Position numbers and translations under genes: made by a program | The notes under the pieces: generated by a model | The model's input: only the letters and a program-made list of their open reading frames with translations | What the model was told of the DNA's origin: nothing | Databases searched by the model: none | Part shown: positions 43,104 through 52,886 of the stretch, piece after piece | How positions within the stretch are numbered: position 1 is the first letter of the stretch | Layout: the number at the start of each line of letters is the position of its first letter | Origin: Bacteroidales bacterium | Lineage (GTDB): Bacteria; Bacteroidota; Bacteroidia; Bacteroidales; PUMT01 | DNA: 52,886 nt | NCBI GenBank assembly: GCA_007134675.1 | Contig: SLKJ01000085.1 | Span: forward strand, 1 to 52,886 | Direction of reading: 5' to 3'

Positions 43104-43209
43104 ATTTATTCAGTATTGACCCCTGCCCAGTGCCTTTCCGCTCAAGCTTTTCCTGTAAAGTCCCTGCCTGATGTTGCAGCGTTCAGGGGACAGGGGTTTA
43201 TATGATGCT

Positions 43210-43740
43210 TTAAATAGGTAGTTCTTTCTCTTTCAGCCTTATATCCTTGACGACTTTAACAGCTTCCCTGCCTGTAAGCTTTCCGTTGGTATCGTCGCCT
43301 ATCATCATAACCGGAGCAAGGGAGCAGCAGCCCAGGCAGGCAACAGATTCAAGCGTGAACAGTCCGTCACCGGTTGTTTCTCCGTCCTTTATCTTCAGGG
43401 CCTCTTCCAGCGCATCTGTAATGCTGCCGGCATTCTGAACATGACAGGCTGTACCGTGGCACACCTTGATGATATGCTTACCGACGGGCGACATGCGAAA
43501 CTGGGCGTAAAAGGTTGCCACACCGTACATATCACTCATGCTCAGTCCCAGTTCCCCCGAAAGCATCTCAAAAGCCTCCCTGGGGAGATATCCGTAAATG
43601 GACTGGGTTTCCTGCAAAACGGGAATCATAATACCTTTTTTGCCGGCATATTTTTTAACAAGTCCGTCAAGCAGACTTAAATCGGTCTTCCCATCTGAAG
43701 GAAGATCCCTGCGTTTTGTTTTTACCCTTTCTACACGCAT
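43210..43740 (-). CDS. NuoE/HydC-like [2Fe-2S] subunit
   Basis: 176 aa; VLQETQSIYGYLPREAFEMLS, YGVATFYAQFRMSPVGKHIIKVCHGTACHVQNA, ESVACLGCCSLAPVMMI. Confidence 0.95.
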   Translation of the reverse strand: MRVERVKTKRRDLPSDGKTDLSLLDGLVKKYAGKKGIMIPVLQETQSIYGYLPREAFEMLSGELGLSMSDMYGVATFYAQFRMSPVGKHIIKVCHGTACHVQNAGSITDALEEALKIKDGETTGDGLFTLESVACLGCCSLAPVMMIGDDTNGKLTGREAVKVVKDIRLKEKELPI

Positions 43741-43797
43741 TGTTCAGAATTAAAAATACCGGTCGGCACCGAAGTTTCGGACTGGTAACCGTTTAAA

Positions 43798-44748
43798 TTA
43801 TAACCGGTTGATATAATCAAGCACATTCCTTTCAACCCTTGCGGTTACATCTGATGATTCCGATGGCACGAATGCCTCACCGGTAATATTCTCATAAAGC
43901 TCAATGTACCTTTTGGATATCTGGTTGACAATTTCAACGGTCATTTCAGGAATCTGTTGTCCCTCCTTTCCCTGGAACCCGTTTTCAATCAGCCACTCCC
44001 TGACAAACTCCTTGGATAGCTGTTTTTGTGGTTCATTGTCCGCAAGACGTCTTTCATATCCCTCTGAGTAAAAATACCTGGATGAGTCAGGGGTGTGTAT
44101 CTCATCAATAAGTATGATCTTTCCATCTTTTCTTCCAAATTCATACTTGGTATCAACCAGTATAAGCCCTTTATCGGCAGCTATCCGGGTGCCTTTTTCA
44201 AACAGTTCGTAAGTGTACTGCTCAAGTTGTCTGTAATCTGACTCAGATACCAGTCCCTGTCCTATAATTTCTTCCCTTGAAATATCCTCATCATGACCCT
44301 CCATTGCTTTTGTAGTGGGCGTTATTAAGGGTTCCGGGAATTTCTGGTGCTCTTTCATGCCATCGGGCATTGGCACTCCGCAAATGATGCGTTTGCCGGA
44401 TTTATATACCCTCCAGGCATGCCCTGTCAGGTACCCCCTTACGACCATTTCTACTTTAAATGGCTCGGCCATGTGTCCCACAGTAACCATGGGATCGGGA
44501 CTGGCGAGTTTCCAGTTGGGAACTATATCGGTGGTTGCATCAAGAAACCTGGATGCTATCTGATTGAGCACTTGCCCCTTATAGGGAATACCCTCGGGCA
44601 GTACCACATCGAATGCAGAAATCCTGTCGGTAACCACCATTACCAGAAGATTATCATTGATGTTATAAACATCCCGTACTTTACCGGTATACAGGCTCTT
44701 CTGTCCCGGAAATCTGAAATCTGTCTTAACTAAAGCTTTCATATACAA
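43798..44748 (-). CDS. purC: Phosphoribosylaminoimidazole-succinocarboxamide synthase
   Basis: [78 protein letters not shown]. Confidence 0.97.
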   Translation of the reverse strand: MYMKALVKTDFRFPGQKSLYTGKVRDVYNINDNLLVMVVTDRISAFDVVLPEGIPYKGQVLNQIASRFLDATTDIVPNWKLASPDPMVTVGHMAEPFKVEMVVRGYLTGHAWRVYKSGKRIICGVPMPDGMKEHQKFPEPLITPTTKAMEGHDEDISREEIIGQGLVSESDYRQLEQYTYELFEKGTRIAADKGLILVDTKYEFGRKDGKIILIDEIHTPDSSRYFYSEGYERRLADNEPQKQLSKEFVREWLIENGFQGKEGQQIPEMTVEIVNQISKRYIELYENITGEAFVPSESSDVTARVERNVLDYINRL

Positions 44749-44785
44749 TTGATAATTATTAATTAATAATGATTTAGTGATATTT

Positions 44786-44857
44786 ACTTATACTTATACT
44801 TATACTTATACTTATACTTATACTTATACTTATACTTATACTTATACTTATACTTAT
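44786..44857. repeat. Perfect hexanucleotide tandem array (ACTTAT)x12
   Basis: 72 bp of uninterrupted ACTTAT units (ATAAGT on the minus strand), between phoH and purC. Confidence 0.98.
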
Positions 44858-44907
44858 TCTGATTCTTCTAATTATTATTACTCTTAATCATTCTCTTAAT
44901 CTTTCTT

Positions 44908-45861
44908 TTATTTTTCACTTTCCCTGCTTTTTTCATATGCCTTTACGATCAGCTTGACCAGCTTGTGCCTGATGATATCCCTTTCGTCAAAATAAATGAT
45001 CGAGAGCCCCCGTAAACCCTTCAGTATCTCCAGGGCATAAGTCAGTCCGCTCCTGGTCCTGTCAGGAAGATCGATCTGGGTTATATCACCAGTTACAATG
45101 AATTTGGCACTTTTACCCATCCGGGTGAGGAACATTTTCAGTTGGTTGGTTGTGGCATTCTGAGCCTCATCAAGGATTACCGCTGCATTATCAAGTGTTC
45201 TCCCCCTCATATAAGCAAGAGGTGCTATCTGAACCGTTCCATCTGTAAGGTAATCCTTGAGCCTTCTGGCCGGTATCATATCATGCAGGGCATCATAAAG
45301 TGGTTGCAGGTATGGGTCAAGTTTTTCCTTTACATCGCCTGGCAGAAAGCCCAGATGCTCACCCGCCTCCACAGCCGGCCTTGTCAGGATTATCTTCTTT
45401 ACCTCCTTGTTTTTAAAAGCTTTTACGGCAAGGGCTATTGCTGTATAGGTTTTTCCTGTTCCGGCAGGTCCGATGGCAAAGAGCAGGTCATTTTTTAAAT
45501 AATCTGCTGCAAGTTTCCTCTGATTCACTGTCCGTGCCGATATCATCTTACCGTGTGTGCCGTAAACCAGAACTCCTGAAGCATCTCCGGCTGCAGTGTC
45601 CTCCCGGTGTTCTCCCTTAATAAACCGTTCCAGGTCATTTTCCGACAAACTGTTGAATTTCTGAATATGCTCAATAAGCAAATGAATCAGGTCGTCAAAT
45701 CTTGCAATTTCATCCTCATCACCGTAAATCCTTATTTCATTGCCTCTGGCAACAATTTTCAACTTAGGAAAAAAAGATTTGACCTTATCAAGAAGGTCAT
45801 TATTTATGCCGTAAAGAATTGCAGGATCGATACCCTCCAAATATATCAGTTGCTCAATCAT
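44908..45861 (-). CDS. phoH: PhoH family ATPase
   Basis: FAIGPAGTGKTYTAIALAVKAF, LTRPAVEAGEHLGFLPGDVKEKLDPYLQPLYDAL, VILDEAQNATTNQLKMFLTRMG, VTGDITQIDLP. Confidence 0.96.
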   Translation of the reverse strand: MIEQLIYLEGIDPAILYGINNDLLDKVKSFFPKLKIVARGNEIRIYGDEDEIARFDDLIHLLIEHIQKFNSLSENDLERFIKGEHREDTAAGDASGVLVYGTHGKMISARTVNQRKLAADYLKNDLLFAIGPAGTGKTYTAIALAVKAFKNKEVKKIILTRPAVEAGEHLGFLPGDVKEKLDPYLQPLYDALHDMIPARRLKDYLTDGTVQIAPLAYMRGRTLDNAAVILDEAQNATTNQLKMFLTRMGKSAKFIVTGDITQIDLPDRTRSGLTYALEILKGLRGLSIIYFDERDIIRHKLVKLIVKAYEKSRESEK

Positions 45862-45975
45862 AGAATTTCTAAATATTGCTTACTTTTGAGTCTTACAAAA
45901 TAATCATAAATTTTTCATTTTATTTGTACCTTTTTACAGAATTAGCAGGCACCACTAATAAGCCGGAGTTTTAAA

Positions 45976-46809
45976 ATGCCCATTGTAACACTGACAACGG
46001 ACTGGATTCAAGATGATTACTATACAGGCACCATAAAGGGGAAACTTTTATCCTCATGCCCTGATCTGAATATTATCGACATATCCCACAAAATCCCGGT
46101 TTTCAATACGGCAAAAGCGGCTTTTGTCATAAAAAACAGTTTTTATCATTTTCCGAAGGGCACCATTCATCTGATCTGTGTAAACACCGAACCATCAACC
46201 GGAGAGTCACTTCTGGCGGTTGAATACAACGGCCATTTTTTCATTGGCAACGATAACGGAGTGTTCGGACTTATTTTCAGGGAACAGCCTTCCAGGATTA
46301 AAGAAATGGGACCCCTGCCGGAAGGGGGACCGCAAAGTTTCAGGTCGCTTGATATTATGGTAGAGGGAGCCTGTCACATTGTAAAAGAGGGAGGATTGAG
46401 CGGACTGGGAAAAGAAAGGGACAGCTATGAAAGAACCGTACCGAGACGGGCAACGATTGAACAGGATGTTATCAATGGCAGCGTCATATATATAGATTCC
46501 TTTCAAAATGCCATCACCAATATAACAAAAGAATTGTACGAAAGGATCGGTAAAGGCCGGCAATTTGAGATTGCACTGCAAAGTAATCATTACCGGCTTA
46601 ACCGGATCAACAATACATACGGTGAAACCTCTGTGGGTGAACTGCTGGTACTTTTCAACTCACTTGACCTGCTCGAGGTTGCAATAAACAAGGGAAATGC
46701 TGCTGAATTACTTAATCTTAGCAACAGCTCAACTATCAGAATCAGGTTTTTCGACAAAAAAAAGGGAAATAAAGGTAGCAAAGGGAAACCTGACAGGTTA
46801 CACAATTAA
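45976..46809 (+). CDS. SAM hydroxide adenosyltransferase (DUF62 / SAM chlorinase-fluorinase family)
   Basis: MPIVTLTTDWIQDDYYTGTIKGKLLSSCPDLNIIDISHKIP, HLICVNTEPSTGESLLAVEYNGHFFIGNDNGVFGL, YIDSFQNAITNI. Confidence 0.93.
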   Translation: MPIVTLTTDWIQDDYYTGTIKGKLLSSCPDLNIIDISHKIPVFNTAKAAFVIKNSFYHFPKGTIHLICVNTEPSTGESLLAVEYNGHFFIGNDNGVFGLIFREQPSRIKEMGPLPEGGPQSFRSLDIMVEGACHIVKEGGLSGLGKERDSYERTVPRRATIEQDVINGSVIYIDSFQNAITNITKELYERIGKGRQFEIALQSNHYRLNRINNTYGETSVGELLVLFNSLDLLEVAINKGNAAELLNLSNSSTIRIRFFDKKKGNKGSKGKPDRLHN

Positions 46810-46821
46810 CTTATTAAATCG

Positions 46822-47604
46822 ATGGACGAAAGGTTAGCTGCTTTTAAAAAACTACTTGACTTAATGGACGAGCTCAGGGAAAAATGTCCGTGGGACAAAA
46901 AGCAAACATTTGAAAGCCTTCGTAATCTTACACTGGAGGAAGCCTATGAGCTGGCAGATTCAATAACAAAAAGCGACCCTGAAGATATCAGGAAAGAACT
47001 CGGAGACCTGATGCTTCACATTGTCTTTTACTCAAAGATAGGCTCTGAAATCAATGCATTTGATATTAAAGATGTAATTGAAGGAATAAATGAAAAGCTC
47101 ATTTTCCGGCATCCACATGTGTTCGGGAATGTGCTGGTTGCCGACGAGAATGAGGTTAAGGAAAACTGGGAGCATCTTAAGATCAGAGAGTCAAATAAGT
47201 CCGTTCTGTCGGGTGTCCCCCTGTCACTTCCTGCCCTGATAAAAGCCAACCGCATACAGGATAAAGTGAAAGGAGTAGGATTCGACTGGGAAAAGAAAAG
47301 TCAGATATGGGACAAGGTGATGGAGGAACTAAGAGAGCTGAGGGATGAGATAGATAAGGCGGACCAGAAAAAGGTGGAATCGGAATTTGGCGACCTGTTT
47401 TTCTCCCTTGTAAATGCAGCCCGGCTCTATGGCATTGATCCGGAAACAGCCCTGGAAAAAACCAACAGGAAATTTACCAGGCGGTTCAACTACCTCGAAA
47501 GCAAAACCATGTCCGTCGGAAAATCACTCAAAGCAATGAGTCTTGACGAGATGAATGTAATCTGGGAAGAGGCTAAACAGTTTGATAACCATCAACCTGG
47601 ATAG
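46822..47604 (+). CDS. mazG: Nucleoside triphosphate pyrophosphohydrolase
   Basis: LMDELREKCPWDKKQTFESLRNLTLEEAYELADSI, LGDLMLHIVFYSKI, KVKGVGFDWEKK, EFGDLFFSLVNAAR. Confidence 0.96.
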   Translation: MDERLAAFKKLLDLMDELREKCPWDKKQTFESLRNLTLEEAYELADSITKSDPEDIRKELGDLMLHIVFYSKIGSEINAFDIKDVIEGINEKLIFRHPHVFGNVLVADENEVKENWEHLKIRESNKSVLSGVPLSLPALIKANRIQDKVKGVGFDWEKKSQIWDKVMEELRELRDEIDKADQKKVESEFGDLFFSLVNAARLYGIDPETALEKTNRKFTRRFNYLESKTMSVGKSLKAMSLDEMNVIWEEAKQFDNHQPG

Positions 47605-47704
47605 AAAAAGAGCTTTGTATTGCTGTTATTGTTACTGTTACTGTTGCTGGCAGCCGGAAAAATGCAATAATTGCAGCCCACCTGAAAAATTTAATTGTCA
47701 GGTG

Positions 47705-49348
47705 TTATAATTGCGGACCGGCGGAAACAAGCTTTCTGCCGTACTCGATATCCGTAAATTTCCAGAAATTATTTATGAATTTTTCACCAAGCTCCCTTGA
47801 AACCTTGTCCCAATCAGCAGCATCCGGCCATGAATTCCGTGGATTCAGGAATCTGCTTTCAACACCCGCCAGCTTCTTTGGAATGGACAGGTTGAAAACG
47901 GGCAATTCTTCATAATCCGCTTCATCTAAAGAGCCATCCAGGATCGAATCAATTATTGCCCTTGTGGCGGCAATATCAATTCTTCTCCCGGTACCATAGG
48001 GCCCTCCGATCCAGCCTGTATTTACAAGATAGGCAGTTGTCCCGTGTTCTTCAACTTTACGTACCATCTCAGCAGCATACCTGGTAGGATGCAGTAAAAG
48101 GAAGGCAGCACCAAAACAGGATGAAAATGTAGGCTGCGGGGTTGTAACACCTCTTTCGGTCCCTGCAAGCTTGGCCGTAAAACCACTTAAAAAATGATAC
48201 TGTGCCTGCTGATGTGATAGTTTGGCAACCGGTGGCAACACGCCGAAAGCATCGGCGGTCAGGAATATGATTTTTTTTGCATGTCCGGCCCTTGATACCG
48301 GCCTGACAATATTGTCAATATGATAAATTGGGTAGGAAACCCGAGTATTTTCGGTTTTTGATGCATCATCAAAATCTATCGCGCCGGTTTTTTCATCATA
48401 TACTACGTTCTCAAGAAGTGCATCCCGCCTGATGGCATGGAATATGTCGGGTTCCTTCTCCTCGCTGAGATTAATGGTCTTGGCATAGCACCCGCCCTCC
48501 AGATTAAAGATACCTCCAGCATCCCATCCATGCTCATCGTCACCAATAAGCGCCCGCCGGGGATCGGCCGAAAGGGTTGTCTTGCCCGTACCGGAAAGTC
48601 CGAAAAAGATGGCTGAAGTATTGTCTTTGCAAGCATTTGCAGAGCAATGCATTGAAGCTATATTCCTAAGGGGAAGGTAATAATTCATGATACTGAATAT
48701 CCCCTTTTTCATCTCCCCTCCGTACCAGCTTCCAAGTATTACCGACATCCTCTCTCCAAGATTAAAGGCCACGATCACATCAGAATTCAGACCCTGCTCC
48801 TTCCAGTGGGGATTCCTGGCTTTGGAGGCATTGAAAGTGACAAAATCAGGCTCAAAATCCCTTAACTCTTCTTCAGTTGGCCTGATAAACATATTCTTCA
48901 CAAAATGGGCCTGCCAGGCAACTTCCATAATGAACCGGATATTCAGCCGGGAATCCGGATTTGCACCGCTGAAACAATCCATCACGTAGAGCCTTTTACC
49001 CGAGAGCTGTTTTATTGCGGTTTTCTTAATGCTTTGCCAAATCTCCGGACTGATTGGTTTATTGTCATTTTTTGATTCCTCGTTTGTCCACCACACATTC
49101 TTTTCGGATGAGGGTTCACGGACAATGTATTTGTCTTTTGGCGAACGTCCTGTAAATTCACCTGTATCTACGGCAACAGCTCCCGTGTTGGTTACAAATC
49201 CCCTCTCATACCCCTCAAGAGACGGGTCTGTTTCATGTATGTATAATTCCTCGTATGAAATGTTGTAATATACACTCTGTATATCATAAATTCCATATTT
49301 TGACAGATCCGGCACGTTTAACGGGTTGTTTTGCTGTGTCATTTGCAT
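47705..49348 (-). CDS. pckA: Phosphoenolpyruvate carboxykinase (ATP)
   Basis: [75 protein letters not shown]. Confidence 0.98.
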   Translation of the reverse strand: MQMTQQNNPLNVPDLSKYGIYDIQSVYYNISYEELYIHETDPSLEGYERGFVTNTGAVAVDTGEFTGRSPKDKYIVREPSSEKNVWWTNEESKNDNKPISPEIWQSIKKTAIKQLSGKRLYVMDCFSGANPDSRLNIRFIMEVAWQAHFVKNMFIRPTEEELRDFEPDFVTFNASKARNPHWKEQGLNSDVIVAFNLGERMSVILGSWYGGEMKKGIFSIMNYYLPLRNIASMHCSANACKDNTSAIFFGLSGTGKTTLSADPRRALIGDDEHGWDAGGIFNLEGGCYAKTINLSEEKEPDIFHAIRRDALLENVVYDEKTGAIDFDDASKTENTRVSYPIYHIDNIVRPVSRAGHAKKIIFLTADAFGVLPPVAKLSHQQAQYHFLSGFTAKLAGTERGVTTPQPTFSSCFGAAFLLLHPTRYAAEMVRKVEEHGTTAYLVNTGWIGGPYGTGRRIDIAATRAIIDSILDGSLDEADYEELPVFNLSIPKKLAGVESRFLNPRNSWPDAADWDKVSRELGEKFINNFWKFTDIEYGRKLVSAGPQL

Positions 49349-49441
49349 ACTTCTAAAATTAGCAAATTATTTATCAAGGTATGGTCGATTTCAAAATTAA
49401 TTGCAGTTAACACCTGTTTAAGTTAATACAACTAAAACCAA

Positions 49442-49476
49442 AAAAAATCGGAGGCTGCCCATTGCGGACAACCTCC
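49442..49476 (-). terminator. Rho-independent terminator downstream of ppdK
   Basis: Minus strand: GGAGGTTGTCC, loop GCAAT, GGGCAGCCTCC (49450-49476), then GATTTTTTT. Confidence 0.82.
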
Positions 49477-49503
49477 AATTATTTTAACTGTAAAAAACGC
49501 TGT

Positions 49504-52236
49504 TTACCTTATCAGCTCCTTCACCGATGCCTGGGCTGCTGCCAGCCGTGCTATAGGCACACGGAAAGGTGAACAGCTTACGTAGTCCATTCCCACACGG
49601 TGACAGAATTCCACTGAATTGGGTTCTCCCCCGTGCTCACCGCAGATACCGATCTTCAGGTCTTTTTTGGTATGACGTCCCTTCTGTACACCCATCTCAA
49701 CAAGCTGGCCTACACCTTCCTGGTCCAGTATCTCGAAAGGATCATGTTTCAGAATGCCATTCTTAACGTAGACTTCAAGGAATTTGCCTGCATCATCACG
49801 CGAATATCCAAATGCCATCTGTGTAAGGTCATTGGTGCCAAACGAGAAGAAATCAGCTGATTCAGCAACCTTGTCCGCTGTCAGACACGCCCTTGGTATC
49901 TCTATCATAGTCCCTACAAGATATTCTATCCTGTCTCCATATTCCATAAACACCTTTTCAGCCGTTTCACGCACAAGCTCTTCCTGCAGCTTCAGCTCCT
50001 GCTGTGTACCAATAAGTGGTATCATGATCTCAGGTATTGCGGTAATGCCTTTTTTCTTCAGGTTAAGCGCGGCCTCAATGATTGCCCTTGCCTGCATCTC
50101 CGTTATCTCGGGATAGGTTATTCCCAGCCGGCAGCCGCGATGTCCGAGCATCGGGTTGAACTCGTGAAGTGAATCAACGGCAGCTTTAACCTCTTCAGGG
50201 GTGATGCCGAGCTTGTCAGCCATCTCCTTCTGGTTCTTCTCCTCATGAGGAACAAACTCATGCAAAGGCGGGTCCAGCAAACGTATGGTAACCGGTAGAT
50301 CCTGCATGGCTTCGAATACACCTTCAAAATCCTCACGCTGAATAGGGAGAAGCTTTTCCAGAGCTTTGCGTCGTCCTGCCTCATCTTTGGCAAGTATCAT
50401 CTCACGCATTGCCCAGATCCGGTCTCCCTCAAAAAACATATGCTCAGTCCGGCAGAGCCCGATACCTTTTGCCCCGAAATTCCTTGCTGCTTCTGCATCA
50501 TTGGGAGTATCAGCATTGGTGCGAACACTCATCCTGGTATGCTTCTCGGCAAGATCCATAAGCTGTCCGAAATATCCGCTCACCTCGGGATCGATAGTAT
50601 CGATCTTCCCCTCATAAACCTCTCCGGTAGTACCGTTAAGAGAAATCCAGTCGCCTTGCTTGTATACCTTGCCGTCTATTGACATTGTACGGTCCTTGTA
50701 GCTGATCTTGATGGCTCCTGCCCCCGCAACACAGCATTTTCCCATACCACGGGCAACAACTGCGGCATGTGATGTCATACCTCCACGGGCAGTAAGAATA
50801 CCCTTTGCCAGGTTCATCCCCTTAAGGTCTTCAGGTGAAGTCTCAACACGTACCAGCAGCACATCTTTACCTTCCTGGCTCCATGTTTCAGCATCATCAG
50901 CAAAAAACACTATCTGACCTGTGGAAGCACCCGGTGATGCAGGCAAACCCTTGGCCAGAACATTTGCACCGGAAATTGCATTCTGGTCAAATACCGGGTG
51001 AAGCAGCTCATTCAGCTTGTTGGGCTCACATCTCAGAAGGGAAGTTTTCTCATCAATCTTTCCTTCCTTGAGCATATCTATGGCAATCTGAACCATTGCA
51101 AATCCTGTACGCTTGCCGTTTCGCGTCTGCAGCATCCAAAGCTTTCCTTCCTGAATAGTGAATTCAAGGTCCTGCATATCTTTATAATGGTCTTCCAGCT
51201 TCTGCTGGTATTCCATAAGCTCGGCAAAGATCTCCGGCATAAGCTCCTCGAGTGATGGATACTTTTCTTTTCTTTCCTCTTCAGGAACTTTGGCAAGAGT
51301 AGCCCATCTCTTTGAACCCTCAAGTGTTATCTGTTGCGGTGTACGGGTACCTGCAACGACATCTTCACCCTGTGCATCAATCAGATACTCACCATTGAAG
51401 ATATCTTCTCCCGTGGCAGCATCACGGGTAAAGGCAACGCCTGTACCCGAACTTTTCCCCATATTGCCATAGACCATGGCCTGTACGTTAACCGCAGTAC
51501 CCCAGTCCGCCGGAATATCATGCATCATCCTGTAGTATTCAGCACGCGGGTTGTTCCAGCTTTGGAAAACTGCAATGATCCCACCCCAGAGCTGCTCCCA
51601 CGGATCGGTAGGAAAATCCCTGCCTGTCTTTTCCCTGACAAGGACCTTGAACCTTTTTACCAGTTCCTGAAAATCCTCGGTGGTAAGATCGGCATCATGT
51701 TCAATTCCCTTTGCTTCCTTAATCTCCTCGATGATCAGTTCAAAAGGATCATGATCACCATCTCCCATATATTTCATTTCCATAACCACATCGCCATACA
51801 TCATTATGAACCGGCGGTAGCTGTCCCATACAAAACGGGGATTGTTGGTCTTTTTAATAAGCCCCTGGACAACATCATCATTCAGGCCAAGGTTCAGCAC
51901 AGTATCCATCATGCCCGGCATCGAGGCCCTTGCTCCCGAACGTACCGAAAGCAAACAGGGATTTTCAACATCTCCGAATCTGGACCCCATAATATTTTCA
52001 ACGTAGGCAACCGCTGCCTCTACTTCATCTTTCAGCAACTCGACAATCTTGTCCCTTCCAACTTTATTGAATTCAGTACAGGCCTCTGTAGTTATCGTAA
52101 AACCAGGTGGTACAGGTACCCCTATCAGGTTCATTTCAGCCAGGTTTGCTCCCTTGCCCCCGAGAAGGTTCTTCATTGTTGCATTACCTTCAGCCTTTTT
52201 ATCTCCAAAGGTGTAAACATGTTTAATTTTAGTCAT
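49504..52236 (-). CDS. ppdK: Pyruvate, phosphate dikinase
   Basis: KHVYTFGDKKAEGNATMKNLLGGKGANLAEM, GGMTSHAAVVARGMGKCCVAGAG, GLCRTEHMFF, GEHGGEPNSVEFCHRVGMDYVSCSPFRVPIARLAAAQA. Confidence 0.98.
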   Translation of the reverse strand: MTKIKHVYTFGDKKAEGNATMKNLLGGKGANLAEMNLIGVPVPPGFTITTEACTEFNKVGRDKIVELLKDEVEAAVAYVENIMGSRFGDVENPCLLSVRSGARASMPGMMDTVLNLGLNDDVVQGLIKKTNNPRFVWDSYRRFIMMYGDVVMEMKYMGDGDHDPFELIIEEIKEAKGIEHDADLTTEDFQELVKRFKVLVREKTGRDFPTDPWEQLWGGIIAVFQSWNNPRAEYYRMMHDIPADWGTAVNVQAMVYGNMGKSSGTGVAFTRDAATGEDIFNGEYLIDAQGEDVVAGTRTPQQITLEGSKRWATLAKVPEEERKEKYPSLEELMPEIFAELMEYQQKLEDHYKDMQDLEFTIQEGKLWMLQTRNGKRTGFAMVQIAIDMLKEGKIDEKTSLLRCEPNKLNELLHPVFDQNAISGANVLAKGLPASPGASTGQIVFFADDAETWSQEGKDVLLVRVETSPEDLKGMNLAKGILTARGGMTSHAAVVARGMGKCCVAGAGAIKISYKDRTMSIDGKVYKQGDWISLNGTTGEVYEGKIDTIDPEVSGYFGQLMDLAEKHTRMSVRTNADTPNDAEAARNFGAKGIGLCRTEHMFFEGDRIWAMREMILAKDEAGRRKALEKLLPIQREDFEGVFEAMQDLPVTIRLLDPPLHEFVPHEEKNQKEMADKLGITPEEVKAAVDSLHEFNPMLGHRGCRLGITYPEITEMQARAIIEAALNLKKKGITAIPEIMIPLIGTQQELKLQEELVRETAEKVFMEYGDRIEYLVGTMIEIPRACLTADKVAESADFFSFGTNDLTQMAFGYSRDDAGKFLEVYVKNGILKHDPFEILDQEGVGQLVEMGVQKGRHTKKDLKIGICGEHGGEPNSVEFCHRVGMDYVSCSPFRVPIARLAAAQASVKELIR

Positions 52237-52297
52237 TGTTGATTAATTTTAAATAATTTATTAAAACGGAAAACTTAATTTTCTAAAAAAATTGATC

Positions 52298-52305
52298 CAA
52301 AAATA
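52298..52305 (-). promoter_or_regulatory. Candidate -7 box (TAnnTTTG) upstream of ppdK
   Basis: Minus-strand TATTTTTG, about 62 nt upstream of the ppdK start. No -33 element found. Confidence 0.35.
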
Positions 52306-52470
52306 CTAAAAAAAAAATAATTTTATTGGTTAATGACAGGGAATCGGTTTATACTTCTGAGAAAAATAATGTAGGTTTAAGGTTTAATTCACATTGTCCC
52401 GCTCACAAGAATAAAACACTTTTTACCAGATAATTAAACAATACTATTCAATTTTCATAATTCATTTAAC

Positions 52471-52886
52471 ATGGCAAGTCCAACAATTATTACACTGGTC
52501 ATGCTGTTAATCCTTTCGGGGAACAGCACGTTTACGCAAACTGATTATAAAGAGATAACACTGGATGATATTTACAGGAAAGGCACCTTTTCGGCAAGAA
52601 CGGTGGCGGGGATAAGATCAATGAATGACGGAATACACTATACCACAATGGAGGATGGAACAACCATCAGAAAGTTCAGCTACAGGACCGGAGAGGAAGT
52701 TGATGTAATTTTTTCCACCGGGGAGCTTGCCGGCAACGATAACGAGTGGAGGGTTTTCAGCGATTATGAATTTTGCCGCGATGAAAAACTTATTCTGTTC
52801 ACCACCGGCAGGGAAGGAATATACCGGTACTCATTCAGGGCCGATTTCTACATATGGGACCTGGAAAAAAAGACCATGACCTCCCT
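52471..52886 (+). CDS. S9 family peptidase (dipeptidyl peptidase IV-like), N-terminal fragment truncated by window edge
   Basis: Open to the window edge: MASPTIITLVMLLILSGNSTFTQTDYKEITLDDIYRKGTFSARTVAGIRSMNDGIHYTTME... typical DPP-IV N-terminal pattern after a signal peptide. Confidence 0.82.
   Translation, partial: MASPTIITLVMLLILSGNSTFTQTDYKEITLDDIYRKGTFSARTVAGIRSMNDGIHYTTMEDGTTIRKFSYRTGEEVDVIFSTGELAGNDNEWRVFSDYEFCRDEKLILFTTGREGIYRYSFRADFYIWDLEKKTMTS

Noticed and set aside
43119-43197. ACCCCTG/CAGGGGT inverted repeat between the NuoE-like and NuoF-like genes
   Set aside because: Only 7-nt arms with a 65-nt gap and no T-tract; could easily be chance.
44786-44857. Possible CRISPR-like array
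   Set aside because: Units are 6 bp with no spacers; it is a simple microsatellite and there are no cas genes in the window.
47621-47650. TGTTAT/TGTTAC imperfect hexamer run after mazG
   Set aside because: Only about four degenerate units; too short and imperfect to call a functional repeat.
47679-47704. CACCTGA...TCAGGTG hairpin next to the pckA stop
   Set aside because: Short stem, A/T-rich loop and no U-tract on either strand; not called as a terminator.
51334-52242. 302-aa + strand ORF antisense to ppdK
   Set aside because: Long, but ppdK is unambiguous on the other strand; absence of stops reflects codon usage of the conserved gene.

Overview
The window is a gene-dense, mostly housekeeping chromosomal segment. 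Protein families, AT-rich intergenic DNA and TAnnTTTG promoter-like boxes suggest a Bacteroidetes/Bacteroidales-type bacterium. I support about 37 protein-coding genes, two of them truncated at the window edges. Recognisable genes include glycerate kinase, recF, ribH, carA/carB, yidC, pyrG, trmD, 6-phosphofructokinase, a class II photolyase, NuoE/NuoF-like and GltD/molybdopterin-oxidoreductase-like subunits, purC, phoH, mazG, pckA and ppdK. I see no rRNA, tRNA, CRISPR array, transposase or phage genes. The items most worth a second look are: (1) a HydC/NuoE + HydB/NuoF + fused [Fe-S]-GltD-FdhA-like three-gene redox complex with no hydrogenase, whose Mo/W-ligand Cys/Sec position appears to be Ser; (2) an HldE-like sugar-kinase domain fused to a HAD phosphatase, where the catalytic GAGD motif reads GAGQ, paired with an uncharacterised protein; (3) a serine-hydrolase (beta-lactamase) family lipoprotein where SxxK reads CVTK and YxN reads FCN; (4) eukaryote (CAD)-like, translationally coupled carA/carB; (5) a perfect 12-copy ACTTAT hexamer array upstream of purC. 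All calls come from reading sequence and motifs. No database search was run.
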